Of a DNA stretch of 64,000 nt, positions 30,301 through 38,078 are shown piece after piece. The position numbers were made by a program, and so were the translations under genes. The stretch's first letter is position 1, and the number at the start of each line of letters is the position of its first letter. This DNA is from Stentor roeselii (lineage: Eukaryota > Ciliophora > Heterotrichea > Heterotrichida > Stentoridae), in NCBI GenBank assembly GCA_006503475.1, contig RSEH01000137.1:62001-126000 (forward strand), given 5' to 3'. The notes under the pieces were generated by a model. The model had not been told where the DNA came from. It ran no database searches and was given only the letters and a program-made list of their open reading frames with translations.

Positions 30301-33300
30301 CTTGTGAACTACACTGATAATGAACTGAAAATAGTGACTGTTGAAGAAGTGGAGGAACTTGATGAAATGATTGAAAATTATTTCATTTATGCTATTATTT
30401 GGAGTCTTGGAGTCACAACTACTTCTGATGGAAGGAAGAAGTTTGATAAGGCTTTAAGGGAAATTTTAATGGAAAGGCAACTTAAATTTGGTTTTCCTCA
30501 GGAAGGGACTGTTTATGACTGGAAATTCGATGAGGTGAATAAAAGTTATCAGCCTTGGACTGAAACTATTCCGAAGTTTGAAATTGAAGGACAACTGCAG
30601 TTTAATGAAATCGTTGTTCCTACTATGGACTCTATCAGGACGAAGTATTTGTATAAACTTTTACTTACTCATAAGTATCATGTCCTTAGTCCTGGACCTA
30701 CTGGAACTGGAAAATCGGTCAATTCTTCAAGTTTACTTACTAGTGAAATGCCGGATAATTATACTTCGATTTTCTTGACTTTTTCTGCTCAAACTTCTGC
30801 GAATCAGACTCAGGATTTACTTGATAATAAGTTTCAGAGAAGGAGTAATAAGATTTATGGACCGCCTCCTGGAAAGTATTCAGTGATTTTTGTGGATGAT
30901 TTGAATATGCCTAAAAAAGAAACTTATGGAGCTCAACCTCCTCTTGAACTGCTTAGACAATGGATGGACCATAGAGGCTGGTATGACAGGAAAGAAAAAA
31001 TAAAAAAGGAAATAGTTGATATTGTTTATCTGTCCGCTATGGGTCCTCCTGGTGGAGGTCGTTCTGTAATAACAAATCGTTTGGTGCGTCACTTCAATCT
31101 CATAACTTACACTATCTTAGAAGAGTCTGATATTACAATGATTTACACAAAGATCCTCACAGCTCTTTTGCGAATGTACCAAGAGCCAGTTCGAAACGGT
31201 GTAAGTGCAGTAGTAATCGCAAGTATCTCTCTTTACAACTTCGTTGAAAAGAACCTTCTTCCAACTCCAGACCGATCTCACTACACATTCAACTTACGAG
31301 ACATGGCGCACGTATTTGAAGGTTGTTGCAGTAGTGACCCAAGAGCTTGTATGGACTACTTGACCCTCGTCCGTCTCTGGTGCCATGAAAACCTGCGAGT
31401 TTTCGGCGACAGGCTGATAAATACAGACGACATGAACCTGCTCATGTCGGCCTTGAAAGAAAGAGTCAAAGAAATCTTTAAATTAGAGCCAAAAGAAGTC
31501 TTTGCTCGGGAAAGACTCATTTTTGGACACTTTCTTAATATGAACTTGCCGGAAGATCAGAGAATTTATGAAGAAGTTAAAGATACTGAAGAACTTATGA
31601 GAATTGTTATGGATTATTTAGAGGAGTATAATTCTAGGTATCCGAAAAAACCGATGAAGTTGGTCATGTTTCTGGATGCTTGCTGTCATGTGGCAAAGAT
31701 TTGTAGAATTATTAGACAGCCTATGGGAAATGCTTTGCTTTTAGGAGTTGGAGGGTCAGGCCGACAAAGCATAAGTAAACTAGCATCCTTCATCCTCGAA
31801 AGTGAATTAAAGCAAATCGAGATAACAAAATCCTACAACATGGCTCAATGGCGTGACGACTTAAAAAACGCATTGAAATTTGCGGGTTTAAAAAACGAGC
31901 GAGTGATTTTCTTATTAGTCGACACGCAGATAATCGACGAGCAGATGCTTGAAGACGTGAACAACGTTTTAAACTCAGGAGACGTTCCAAACCTTTACAA
32001 AACCGACGACATGGAAGACATCACAAGTGTCGGTAAGCCTGAATGTCAACGCAAAGGAATCCAACTAAGCGAAATGAACATCATGGGCCAGTACATTCTT
32101 CGAGTAAAGAAAAACATTCACGTCATCCTTGCAATGAGTCCCATCGGCGAGGCATTCCGTTCAAGACTCCGAATGTTTCCTTCACTAATCAACTGCTGCA
32201 CAATTGACTGGTTTTCCGACTGGCCCGAAGAAGCTCTCGTCTCAGTCGCACGAGGACAACTCACTGAAGAAGACCTGGGAATTGACTCTTCTTTAGAGAA
32301 TCTTGTTCAGTTCTTCAAACTTGTTCACAAGTCAGTTGAAGAAACTTCTCATCGCTTCCTAAATGAACTTCGAAGATACATCTACGTAACACCCACTTCT
32401 TACTTAGAACTCCTTCGGTGCTTCAAAAATCTTCTAGTTGATAAAAGAAATCAACTTCAAATTCAAAAGTCAAGATTTTCTGGAGGCGTTGAAAGACTCA
32501 TCAAAGCTGCTCATGAAGTAGAACTTATGAAACTTGAACTCACGAAAATGAAACCTGAACTCGCTGAAGCTCAAGTCCAAAGCGAAAAAATGATGGAAAG
32601 AATCGTTGTTGATAAAGCTGAAGCTGAAGAAACTCAAAAACATGTCGCGAAAGATGAAGCTGAAGCTGAAGAAAAAGCAAATGAAGTTAAAAGACTTCAG
32701 TCACAAGCTCAAAGTGAACTTGATGAAGCTCTTCCTTTACTTGAAAAAGCTTTGGAAAGTTTAAAGTCCCTTAAACGAGAAAGCATCGTTGAAGTCAAGT
32801 CCTTCCTGACCCCTGCAGAAGGAGTAGTGATGACCATGGAGGCCATGTGCATCATGTTCGGAGTGAAGCCGATCAAGAAAAACGACCCAAACAAACTAGG
32901 AGCCAAGATCGACGACTACTGGGAACCTGCCAAAAACGAGTTACTAAAAAACCCGAAAACGCTTTTAGAAGACCTTCTAGGTTACAAAAAAGAAGGCATC
33001 ACTGAAGAGCTGATTGAAAAAATAACACCTAAAATCCAAAACGAAAAATTCCGTCCTGAAGTCATTCGAGGAGTCTCCATCGCATGTGAAGCCATGTGCC
33101 GCTGGTGTCATGCTATGTTCAACTTTTACCATGTCAACCGACAAGTTGAACCTCTTCGTATCCAAGTCGCTCAACTCAATGCAGAACTCGCTGTTTCCAT
33201 GGCGAAGCTCCGAGAAGCCCAGGCCAGACTGAAGGAAGTCCGTGAAAAAATCGAAGAACTAGAAAAAGACTACGAAACTTGCATTCAAAGGCAAGAGTTT

Positions 33301-36300
33301 CTCAAAGAAAAAATCAATGAATGCGAAGTGAAACTTGAAAGAGCTGAAAAGTTGATCGGCGGACTTGGAGGAGAACAGGTCAGGTGGACTAGAGAAGCTG
33401 AAACTTTATCTGAAAGAATCACTCGACTCCCTGGGGACTGCGCCTTGTCCGCTGGAATGGTCGCTTATGCTGGAGCATTCACTGGAGTCTATCGAGTCGC
33501 TTTAGAAGCAAGGTGGCGCAAGGCCCTGGAAGACCACAAAGTCAACTTGACTAAAGGCGTCACTATGAGGGCCACCCTGGGAGACCCGGTTCAAATGCAG
33601 CAGTGGAAAGTTGCTGGACTTCCGAGTGACGCTGTTTCTATTGAAAATGGCATCATCATTGAAAAGGCTCGAAGGTGGAGTCTCATGATCGACCCTCAGA
33701 ACCAGGCGAATAGTTTCATTAAAAAACTTGGAAAAGAACATGAAGAAGGAATTGAGTTTTGTAAGGCTTCAGATGGAAATATTATTAGAAACCTTGGAAC
33801 TGCAATTATGAATGGAAAATGGTTTCTTATTGAAAATGTCGGGGAAGAACTCGACCCTGCCTTAGAACCTGTCCTGCTTCAGCAGATAGTAAAAGAAGGA
33901 GCTGGATATACTATTAGAATAGGAGATAAAAACGTTGAATATAACAGAAACTTCAGGTTTTTCATGACGACCACTCTGCCTAACCCTCATTATTCACCTG
34001 AAACATGCGTGAAAGTCACTTTACTTAACTTCGCAATCACTCCTGAAGGACTTGAAGAACAAATGCTTGGAACTGTTGTGGCGAAGGAAAACCCGAAACT
34101 AGAAGAAACTAAAAGTTTGTTAATTGCTCAAAATGCGAAAGCTCAGAGAAATTTAAAAGAAATTGAAGATACGATTTTAGAGCAGATTTCAAGTTCAGAG
34201 GAGAATATTTTAGAGAATCAGGAACTTATTAATACTTTGGCTGCGAGTAAACAGACTTCGACTAATATCATGGCTAAAGTTGAAGAAGCGAAACAGACTG
34301 AGAAGGAAATTGATGCGGCGAGGGAAAGCTATCGACCTGTTGCCTTTAGGGCAAGTTTGTTGTTCTTTTGTATTGTTAATCTTTCGAATGTTGATCCGAT
34401 GTATCAGTATTCTTTGCAGTGGTTCACCCGTTTGTTTGAACTTGGAATTGATAATGCTCCTAACTCTGGAGGACTTGAGGAAAGACTTGTCTCGCTTAAT
34501 GAGTATTTTACTTATTCTTTGTATCAGAATGTTTGTAGAAGTCTTTTTGAAAAACATAAATTGCTTTTTAGCTTTATTTTGACCATGAAGGTGCTTGATG
34601 GGTATAAACAGATTGATTTGAATGAATGGAGGTACATGTTAACAGGTCCCCAAGGAACAATTTCAATTCCTCCAAACCCAACAACCTGGTTAAACGACAA
34701 CACCTGGAAAGGCATATACGAAGAAATATCATGTCTAGAAAAGCTCGAAAAATTCAAAGGTTTCGAGCGTTTTTTCCTAACAAACGTAGACCTATTCCGT
34801 AACGTATTCGATTCCTTAAACGCCCACGAAGAGCCATTGCCAAGTGAATGGGACTCCAAATTAAACGAGTTCGAAAAGATGTTAGTAGTAAAAGCGATCC
34901 GTTCAGACAAAGTGATTTCCGCAGTTCAAAACTGGGTCAGTGTAAAACTAGGTCGAAAGTTCATAATTCCTCCAACATTCGACTTGCCAACAATATACCA
35001 AGACTCAGGTGTTACAACTCCTTTAATATGCGTCCTTTCCGCAGGTTCTGACCCGATTTCAGCAATCATGCGCTTCAGTGAGGAAAAAGGAATGAGCAAA
35101 AAACTTCACTCGTGCAGTCTCGGCCAGGGACAAGGCGATAAAGCGAAAAAGTTCATCGATGAAGCCAAAGGCAAAGGCGAGTGGGTCCTGCTGCAGAACT
35201 GTCATCTGGCAGCTAGTTGGATGCCCTCGCTTGAAAGGATTGTTGAAGAGTTCGATGACTCGATTCATAGAGACTTCCGCCTGTGGCTCACCTCGATGCC
35301 TGCCAAGGAATTTCCTGTGTCTGTCTTGCAAAATGGCATTAAAATGACTATTGAACCGCCGCAAGGACTTAGGTCGAACTTGCTGCTTTCTTATTCGATT
35401 GTTGATGATAAAAGTTTGGAAGATTGCAATAAACAAGAGGCTTTTAAAAGCTTGTATTTTGGATTTTGCTTCTTTCATGCGATTGTTCAGGATCGACGTA
35501 AGTTTGGACCTATTGGGTGGAATATTCAGTATGAGTTTACTAATGAGGATCTTGCTGTTACTTTAAAGCAGCTTAGGCTGTTCTTGAATCAAAATACGGA
35601 TGTTGTTCCTTATAAGGTCTTGAATATCTTGGGAGCTGAAGTTAATTATGGAGGAAGAGTTACTGATGATAAGGATGTGAGACTTATTAATACTATTCTT
35701 AGGAATTATATTTGTCCTCAGATATTTGAAGATGGGTATAAATTTTCTACTTCGGGTAAGTACTTTGCACCGCCTGTTGGGAAAAAGGACGACTACATAA
35801 AATACATCGAGTCTCTCGACCTAAACCCAGAGCCCGAAGCATTCGGTCTTCACGACAACGCAGAAATAACAACCGCTCAAGGAGAAACCCGTAAGTTACT
35901 AGAAACCATCTTACTAATGCAGCCTCGTTCAGGTAGTACAGGAGGAAAAAGCCGAGAAGAAACGATTCGAGACATGGCAAAGCACCTCGAAACAAGCATG
36001 CCTGCAAAGTTCGCAGTAGACGACGTGGCAGTGAAATACCCTCCAGACTACGAAGAATCAATGAACACCGTTCTTTTCCAAGAAGTAATAAAGTACCAGC
36101 GCCTTCTAAACCGAATGGAAGTTTCCTTAGGCCAGGTTCAAAAGGCTCTTGTTGGGCGAATCGTTATGAGTGAAGAACTTGAACTCGTAGCAAAGGCTCT
36201 TTACGACAACCAAGTCCCTGACTCTTGGGGCAACGTCGGGTTCCTTTCACTTAAGCCTCTTTCAGCGTGGTTTCAAGAACTTCAAGAAAGGATCAAGTTT

Positions 36301-36804
36301 TTAAATGACTGGATCCGTAAAGGCACTCCGGATATTTTTTGGATTTCTGGATTTTTCTTCCCACAAGCATTCATCACTGGAACTTTGCAGAACTTTGCAA
36401 GAAAACATAAGATTCCTATTGATCACCTTAGTTTTCAGTTTGATGTTTTGGATAATAAGTCGCTTGAAGATATTAGAAGTAAACCGGATGATGGATGTTA
36501 TATTTGGGGACTTTGGCTTGAAGGAGCTAGATGGGATAAAATTGAACATAGTCTGTCTTGGAGCTTCCCGAAGGATCTTTATACTGCTATGCCTATTATG
36601 CACTTGTTGCCTATTGAAAATAGAAAAGCTCCGGAAACTGGAGTTTATCATTGTCCGGTTTATAAAGTACTTAGTCGTAGAGGGACTCTGTCGACAACGG
36701 GGCATAGTACTAATTTTGTACTGTTTGTGGAATTGGTTTCGAAGGTCTCTCAGGATATTTGGATTAGGGCTGGAGTTGCCTTGTTTTTGAGCTTGAGAAG
36801 TTAA
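24397..36804 (+). CDS. DNAH1: axonemal inner-arm dynein heavy chain, DNAH1 type
   Basis: A 4135-residue single-exon motor protein. The N terminus has R-G-I-Y-S-E-V-L and P-R-K-V-V-I-D-R-Q-K-K, which match the start of animal DNAH1, as do L-L-F-L-A-E-D-P-Y-I-F-A-R-R-V and D-F-A-R-T-M-N-K-I. Four P-loops mark AAA1-4: G-P-A-G-T-G-K-T near residue 1469, G-P-T-G-G-G-K-T near 1750, G-P-T-G-T-G-K-S near 2100 and G-V-G-G-S-G-R-Q near 2450. The stalk coiled coil and microtubule-binding region span about 2690-2990. The end (R-R-G-T-L-S-T-T-G-H-S-T-N-F) is typical of axonemal chains. DNAH1 is about 4265 residues in humans, so this is full length. It drives ciliary bending as a single-headed inner-arm dynein. 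Base composition alternates in blocks along the gene. Confidence 0.95.
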   Translation: MDGTSRKQRGIYSEVLVPEETAELQPTAAVGPASKVTTHPVQKIPRVRGLNKRKDSHQNELPSIGESSGGIYSKKRPGVADVDPKVFEPFVPIPGRTPRKVVIDRQKKLFASLRIEDLLKEQGIEYTKPIDAWLQLEPFDDDEFNVRNPQEWIQLGFSDTKFEKVPALGLQQSANDPDMFYWRPVLICEYDSEVKVFKGNWDDASKREVDLSKVNLLFLAEDPYIFARRVAEAHKQRRLAENLIKYNFFIDNMPTEEIHTLDSDQKIRLVTKATNVKYMNKSLNPENSPLVYEVCLDFARTMNKIIYEKYGTDSDLKEEVQNALPFTSEVPEYGMVQIPRHEFPEQFSNFCFNSLYIKEEVILSLDKIKEQCILASEREIFNTNFAKTMRLEEFRQIESGAISQVALYLNTWKDHIQSIIQSSFQDVGKGWFNLHETAKETYEFGKLKKYLTMVKIMMQDTLFTLTHRSLHKFVEAVRRYIPSEVVITSPKEVSNSFELTTEEMMIDPEHARNNPPIPLIAIDILKGGKMFTYSTKPKQVVEKTKQVFEEGLKKIEGIPTIEEVVMEHLFKKQNGGSNLKTPRLPNEEPKPPVDKKGGKLPDENTWVWDLREEVIKIMRTAIQPLKKYIKVYDRYEDLMNLNADTYLKSLMQDEGQELGVEELKEEITKHQELEKKILEEIPEIIRVSCFEVHCKEVRNTLAGKHISFVKHLIEMIAQKARDATVKMLEEFRKMQREINRPPKDIEELTEIKDFISRVPVEIEKMKQEIEQNMSTFGVLEKFQYRFTNDDMNKKWELFGFPKKTAEMNSAKNEELEKLKVVFQEGMANEQEDFKSAIEDLESIVKSFVNQSDITSYKKNFTNVETVNKRLEDCINQAKTFNHREYLFGIETTDYSAVQQCAKDFKPYSDLWTTINTWYERHNHWMHGEWETVSGREIEETVESSSKTITQVIRHLKNREITSVLPVAEKIKADVDFFKQYVKVAVALRKPGMKDRHWDQICNKVGFEVRPKEGFTLTTVIELGLKKYEDFCEEVGERAYKEYQIETKLNEMEAAWEKVDFEVLNAKNTDTFILGGLDKVQNLLDEHMVVSQAMQFSAFKKPFEDRIEDWVSTLMRVLDILDQWSKCQVNWMYLQPIFDSKDIMKQLPNESKKFRSVDGTWRHTMSQVKANPNVIKTCKNEGRLEALREANRNLEAVQKELNNYLETKRAAFARFYFLSNDDLLSILSETKDPTRVQPHLRKVFENMNSLEFHEDHTIHSMYSCEGEQIGFVKPLNPKDKQVEFWMSDLEEMMKMSVRQALKFSIDDYLNKKRNDWVLIHPGQCVLNGSQVHWTTEVEEAIVKGLQGVKDYHKFLDDTLMETVKLVRGNISVLQSIALGALIVIDVHAKDVIQRLIDNKVVTIDDFDWIAQLRYYWEDDDCFVKCIQTRFPYGYEYLGNTPRLVITPLTDKCYMTLMGALNLGLGGAPAGPAGTGKTESVKDLSKALAKQVVVFNCSEDMDYIMVGKFFKGLASSGAWACFDEFNRIQIEVLSVIAQQLQTLFEKKRLGESKFEFEGSSIELKPTFSVFITMNPGYAGRTELPDNLKALFRPVAMMVPDYAMIGEIMLYSFGFTKARELAKKMVDTFKLSSEQLSSQDHYDYGMRAVRSVINAAGLIKRAEPDMDEQQLLLRALRDVNVPKFLKDDLPLFEYIIIDLFPGVEKPNINRKPLDSSIVETCNNLNLQPEQSFIEKIYQLYDTTKVRHGLMIVGPTGGGKTSNYEVLSKAMSALKNLDQFDEVFVHTLNPKSITMGQLYGKFDELTHEWTDGILADLIRKCVRDQHNPPFTNKHWVMFDGPVDALWIENMNTVLDDNKKLCLNSGEIIPLSAHMTMMFEVEDLAVASPATVSRCGMVYMEPVSLGLNPLIKSWLKTLPPKVMENSSLITKIESYFEVYMTPLIKFLRKNMPEPVSSQDNNLCQSITRILNCYLVNYTDNELKIVTVEEVEELDEMIENYFIYAIIWSLGVTTTSDGRKKFDKALREILMERQLKFGFPQEGTVYDWKFDEVNKSYQPWTETIPKFEIEGQLQFNEIVVPTMDSIRTKYLYKLLLTHKYHVLSPGPTGTGKSVNSSSLLTSEMPDNYTSIFLTFSAQTSANQTQDLLDNKFQRRSNKIYGPPPGKYSVIFVDDLNMPKKETYGAQPPLELLRQWMDHRGWYDRKEKIKKEIVDIVYLSAMGPPGGGRSVITNRLVRHFNLITYTILEESDITMIYTKILTALLRMYQEPVRNGVSAVVIASISLYNFVEKNLLPTPDRSHYTFNLRDMAHVFEGCCSSDPRACMDYLTLVRLWCHENLRVFGDRLINTDDMNLLMSALKERVKEIFKLEPKEVFARERLIFGHFLNMNLPEDQRIYEEVKDTEELMRIVMDYLEEYNSRYPKKPMKLVMFLDACCHVAKICRIIRQPMGNALLLGVGGSGRQSISKLASFILESELKQIEITKSYNMAQWRDDLKNALKFAGLKNERVIFLLVDTQIIDEQMLEDVNNVLNSGDVPNLYKTDDMEDITSVGKPECQRKGIQLSEMNIMGQYILRVKKNIHVILAMSPIGEAFRSRLRMFPSLINCCTIDWFSDWPEEALVSVARGQLTEEDLGIDSSLENLVQFFKLVHKSVEETSHRFLNELRRYIYVTPTSYLELLRCFKNLLVDKRNQLQIQKSRFSGGVERLIKAAHEVELMKLELTKMKPELAEAQVQSEKMMERIVVDKAEAEETQKHVAKDEAEAEEKANEVKRLQSQAQSELDEALPLLEKALESLKSLKRESIVEVKSFLTPAEGVVMTMEAMCIMFGVKPIKKNDPNKLGAKIDDYWEPAKNELLKNPKTLLEDLLGYKKEGITEELIEKITPKIQNEKFRPEVIRGVSIACEAMCRWCHAMFNFYHVNRQVEPLRIQVAQLNAELAVSMAKLREAQARLKEVREKIEELEKDYETCIQRQEFLKEKINECEVKLERAEKLIGGLGGEQVRWTREAETLSERITRLPGDCALSAGMVAYAGAFTGVYRVALEARWRKALEDHKVNLTKGVTMRATLGDPVQMQQWKVAGLPSDAVSIENGIIIEKARRWSLMIDPQNQANSFIKKLGKEHEEGIEFCKASDGNIIRNLGTAIMNGKWFLIENVGEELDPALEPVLLQQIVKEGAGYTIRIGDKNVEYNRNFRFFMTTTLPNPHYSPETCVKVTLLNFAITPEGLEEQMLGTVVAKENPKLEETKSLLIAQNAKAQRNLKEIEDTILEQISSSEENILENQELINTLAASKQTSTNIMAKVEEAKQTEKEIDAARESYRPVAFRASLLFFCIVNLSNVDPMYQYSLQWFTRLFELGIDNAPNSGGLEERLVSLNEYFTYSLYQNVCRSLFEKHKLLFSFILTMKVLDGYKQIDLNEWRYMLTGPQGTISIPPNPTTWLNDNTWKGIYEEISCLEKLEKFKGFERFFLTNVDLFRNVFDSLNAHEEPLPSEWDSKLNEFEKMLVVKAIRSDKVISAVQNWVSVKLGRKFIIPPTFDLPTIYQDSGVTTPLICVLSAGSDPISAIMRFSEEKGMSKKLHSCSLGQGQGDKAKKFIDEAKGKGEWVLLQNCHLAASWMPSLERIVEEFDDSIHRDFRLWLTSMPAKEFPVSVLQNGIKMTIEPPQGLRSNLLLSYSIVDDKSLEDCNKQEAFKSLYFGFCFFHAIVQDRRKFGPIGWNIQYEFTNEDLAVTLKQLRLFLNQNTDVVPYKVLNILGAEVNYGGRVTDDKDVRLINTILRNYICPQIFEDGYKFSTSGKYFAPPVGKKDDYIKYIESLDLNPEPEAFGLHDNAEITTAQGETRKLLETILLMQPRSGSTGGKSREETIRDMAKHLETSMPAKFAVDDVAVKYPPDYEESMNTVLFQEVIKYQRLLNRMEVSLGQVQKALVGRIVMSEELELVAKALYDNQVPDSWGNVGFLSLKPLSAWFQELQERIKFLNDWIRKGTPDIFWISGFFFPQAFITGTLQNFARKHKIPIDHLSFQFDVLDNKSLEDIRSKPDDGCYIWGLWLEGARWDKIEHSLSWSFPKDLYTAMPIMHLLPIENRKAPETGVYHCPVYKVLSRRGTLSTTGHSTNFVLFVELVSKVSQDIWIRAGVALFLSLRS

Positions 36805-36911
36805 GGATAATTTATGGGTTTAGTAATTTGAATAAAAATTTTCATCCATTTTCCCAAAATCAATCCAATAATATTCTATAACCAAATTAGCCTAAATATT
36901 CAACTCAAATA

Positions 36912-38062
36912 ATGGGAAATCTTTTAATTCCAGGTCCTTCAAACCCTTTACTTTCCCCAATCCAACCTCCTCTCCAAATCCTTTCAAACTGTACTAAAAA
37001 CTCAGGGACCTACACCGAAGTGCATCAAGTGACCAAAAAATCAACCCGAACAATCTTCATCCCAAGTTCATCTCTAAAGTATTTTCTCTCAAGTACCCCA
37101 GCATCAGGAAAAGAAAACCAATTAATCCCAAAGTTTTCCCAGTCCCAAGACTCGAAACTAAACATAATGGAGCTGATGTCAAGTCTAATCCTTTACTCAT
37201 CCTGCAGTCTTTCAGAAAAAGTTCATCTTTCATTTGAAGTATTCGATTTCGACAAGAATGAAGTGATAACAAAAGACGAGATGGTCATTTTATGCTTAAG
37301 TTTCTTGAAAGGAGCAGCGATCATGACCCAAACAGCTTTTTTTTCAAAGAAAATCATGAAAAAATTGGCTGATGAAGCTTTTATCTTGGCTGATTCAAAC
37401 CCTGACGGGGAAATCACGAAAAATGAGTAAATTTAAACAGATTGGAAGAATGGATCAATTCGAATGAAGTCCTCAGCAGCCTGTTTAATCGAGGAAAACT
37501 TCCTGAAATCAAGAAAAGAAAGTCGATTTTAGAATCTCAAGGCTTTGAAGTGAATCAACGTGAAAATTTTCTATTGAAAATATCGAAGGTTCAGGTAAAA
37601 CCTTCAAAAACCAACAGAAAAACTAGAACAATCAGCAGAAAAATAAAAAAAACAGCTTTGAGTAATAGAAACGATGGAGATTTAGAGTCAATTTCGTTTT
37701 TTAATGATTCAAGAGATCGTAGAAATAATGAAATCTTAGAAAAAATCATTAAAAGCAAGTTTTTCGCTGTTTCTAAATCCAATCCTCTTCAGCGAAACCT
37801 TCAAGGAAGTTTAAAAATTTCAAAGAAACCTGCATTTAAACCTTTTGAAATCGACTCGAATTTCCTGAAAAAACTATTCTTAAGATATGATCTCAACAAT
37901 GACGGTTTCGTGAGTTTAAAAGAAATGAAACTCGTTCTTCGTGAAAAGTTATCAAACGAAGCAATCCAGATGATTTTCGAAGAATACGACAGCGACAATG
38001 ATGGTTTATTATCATTCGAGGACTTCTACAAATTATTTACACCTAACTCTAAACCAATGTAA
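36912..38062 (+). CDS. EF-hand calcium-binding protein (two exons)
   Basis: Join of 36912-37426 and 37441-38062, giving 378 residues. Four EF-hand loops are visible: D-F-D-K-N-E-V-I-T-K-D-E, D-S-N-P-D-G-E-I-T-K-N-E, D-L-N-N-D-G-F-V-S-L-K-E and D-S-D-N-D-G-L-L-S-F-E-D. Loops 3 and 4 are canonical; loop 1 has E where glycine is usual. The second loop runs across the splice site (I-T-K-N-E joined to L-E-E-W), which is strong evidence that the two frames are one gene. A basic linker (S-K-T-N-R-K-T-R-T-I-S-R-K) joins the pairs. The N terminus is M-G-N, but the following residues are a weak myristoylation context. A cilium or cortex calcium sensor is plausible. The stop lies 16 bp from the convergent gene. 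Confidence 0.82.
37427..37440 (+). other. apparent 14-nt intron
   Basis: gtaaatttaaacag, GT...AG. Removal changes the frame exactly as needed to complete the second EF-hand (E from ga+a, then L-E-E-W). It is one base shorter than the five 15-nt introns in the window; a lost A in the aaa run could explain this. Confidence 0.65.
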
Positions 38063-38078
38063 TTCTAATTCTTACATT

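Noticed and set aside
32521-32800. Long open frames opposite the dynein coiled-coil stalk and elsewhere on the minus strand of the gene
   Set aside because: They mirror conserved dynein coding sequence and have serine/leucine-rich shadow composition.
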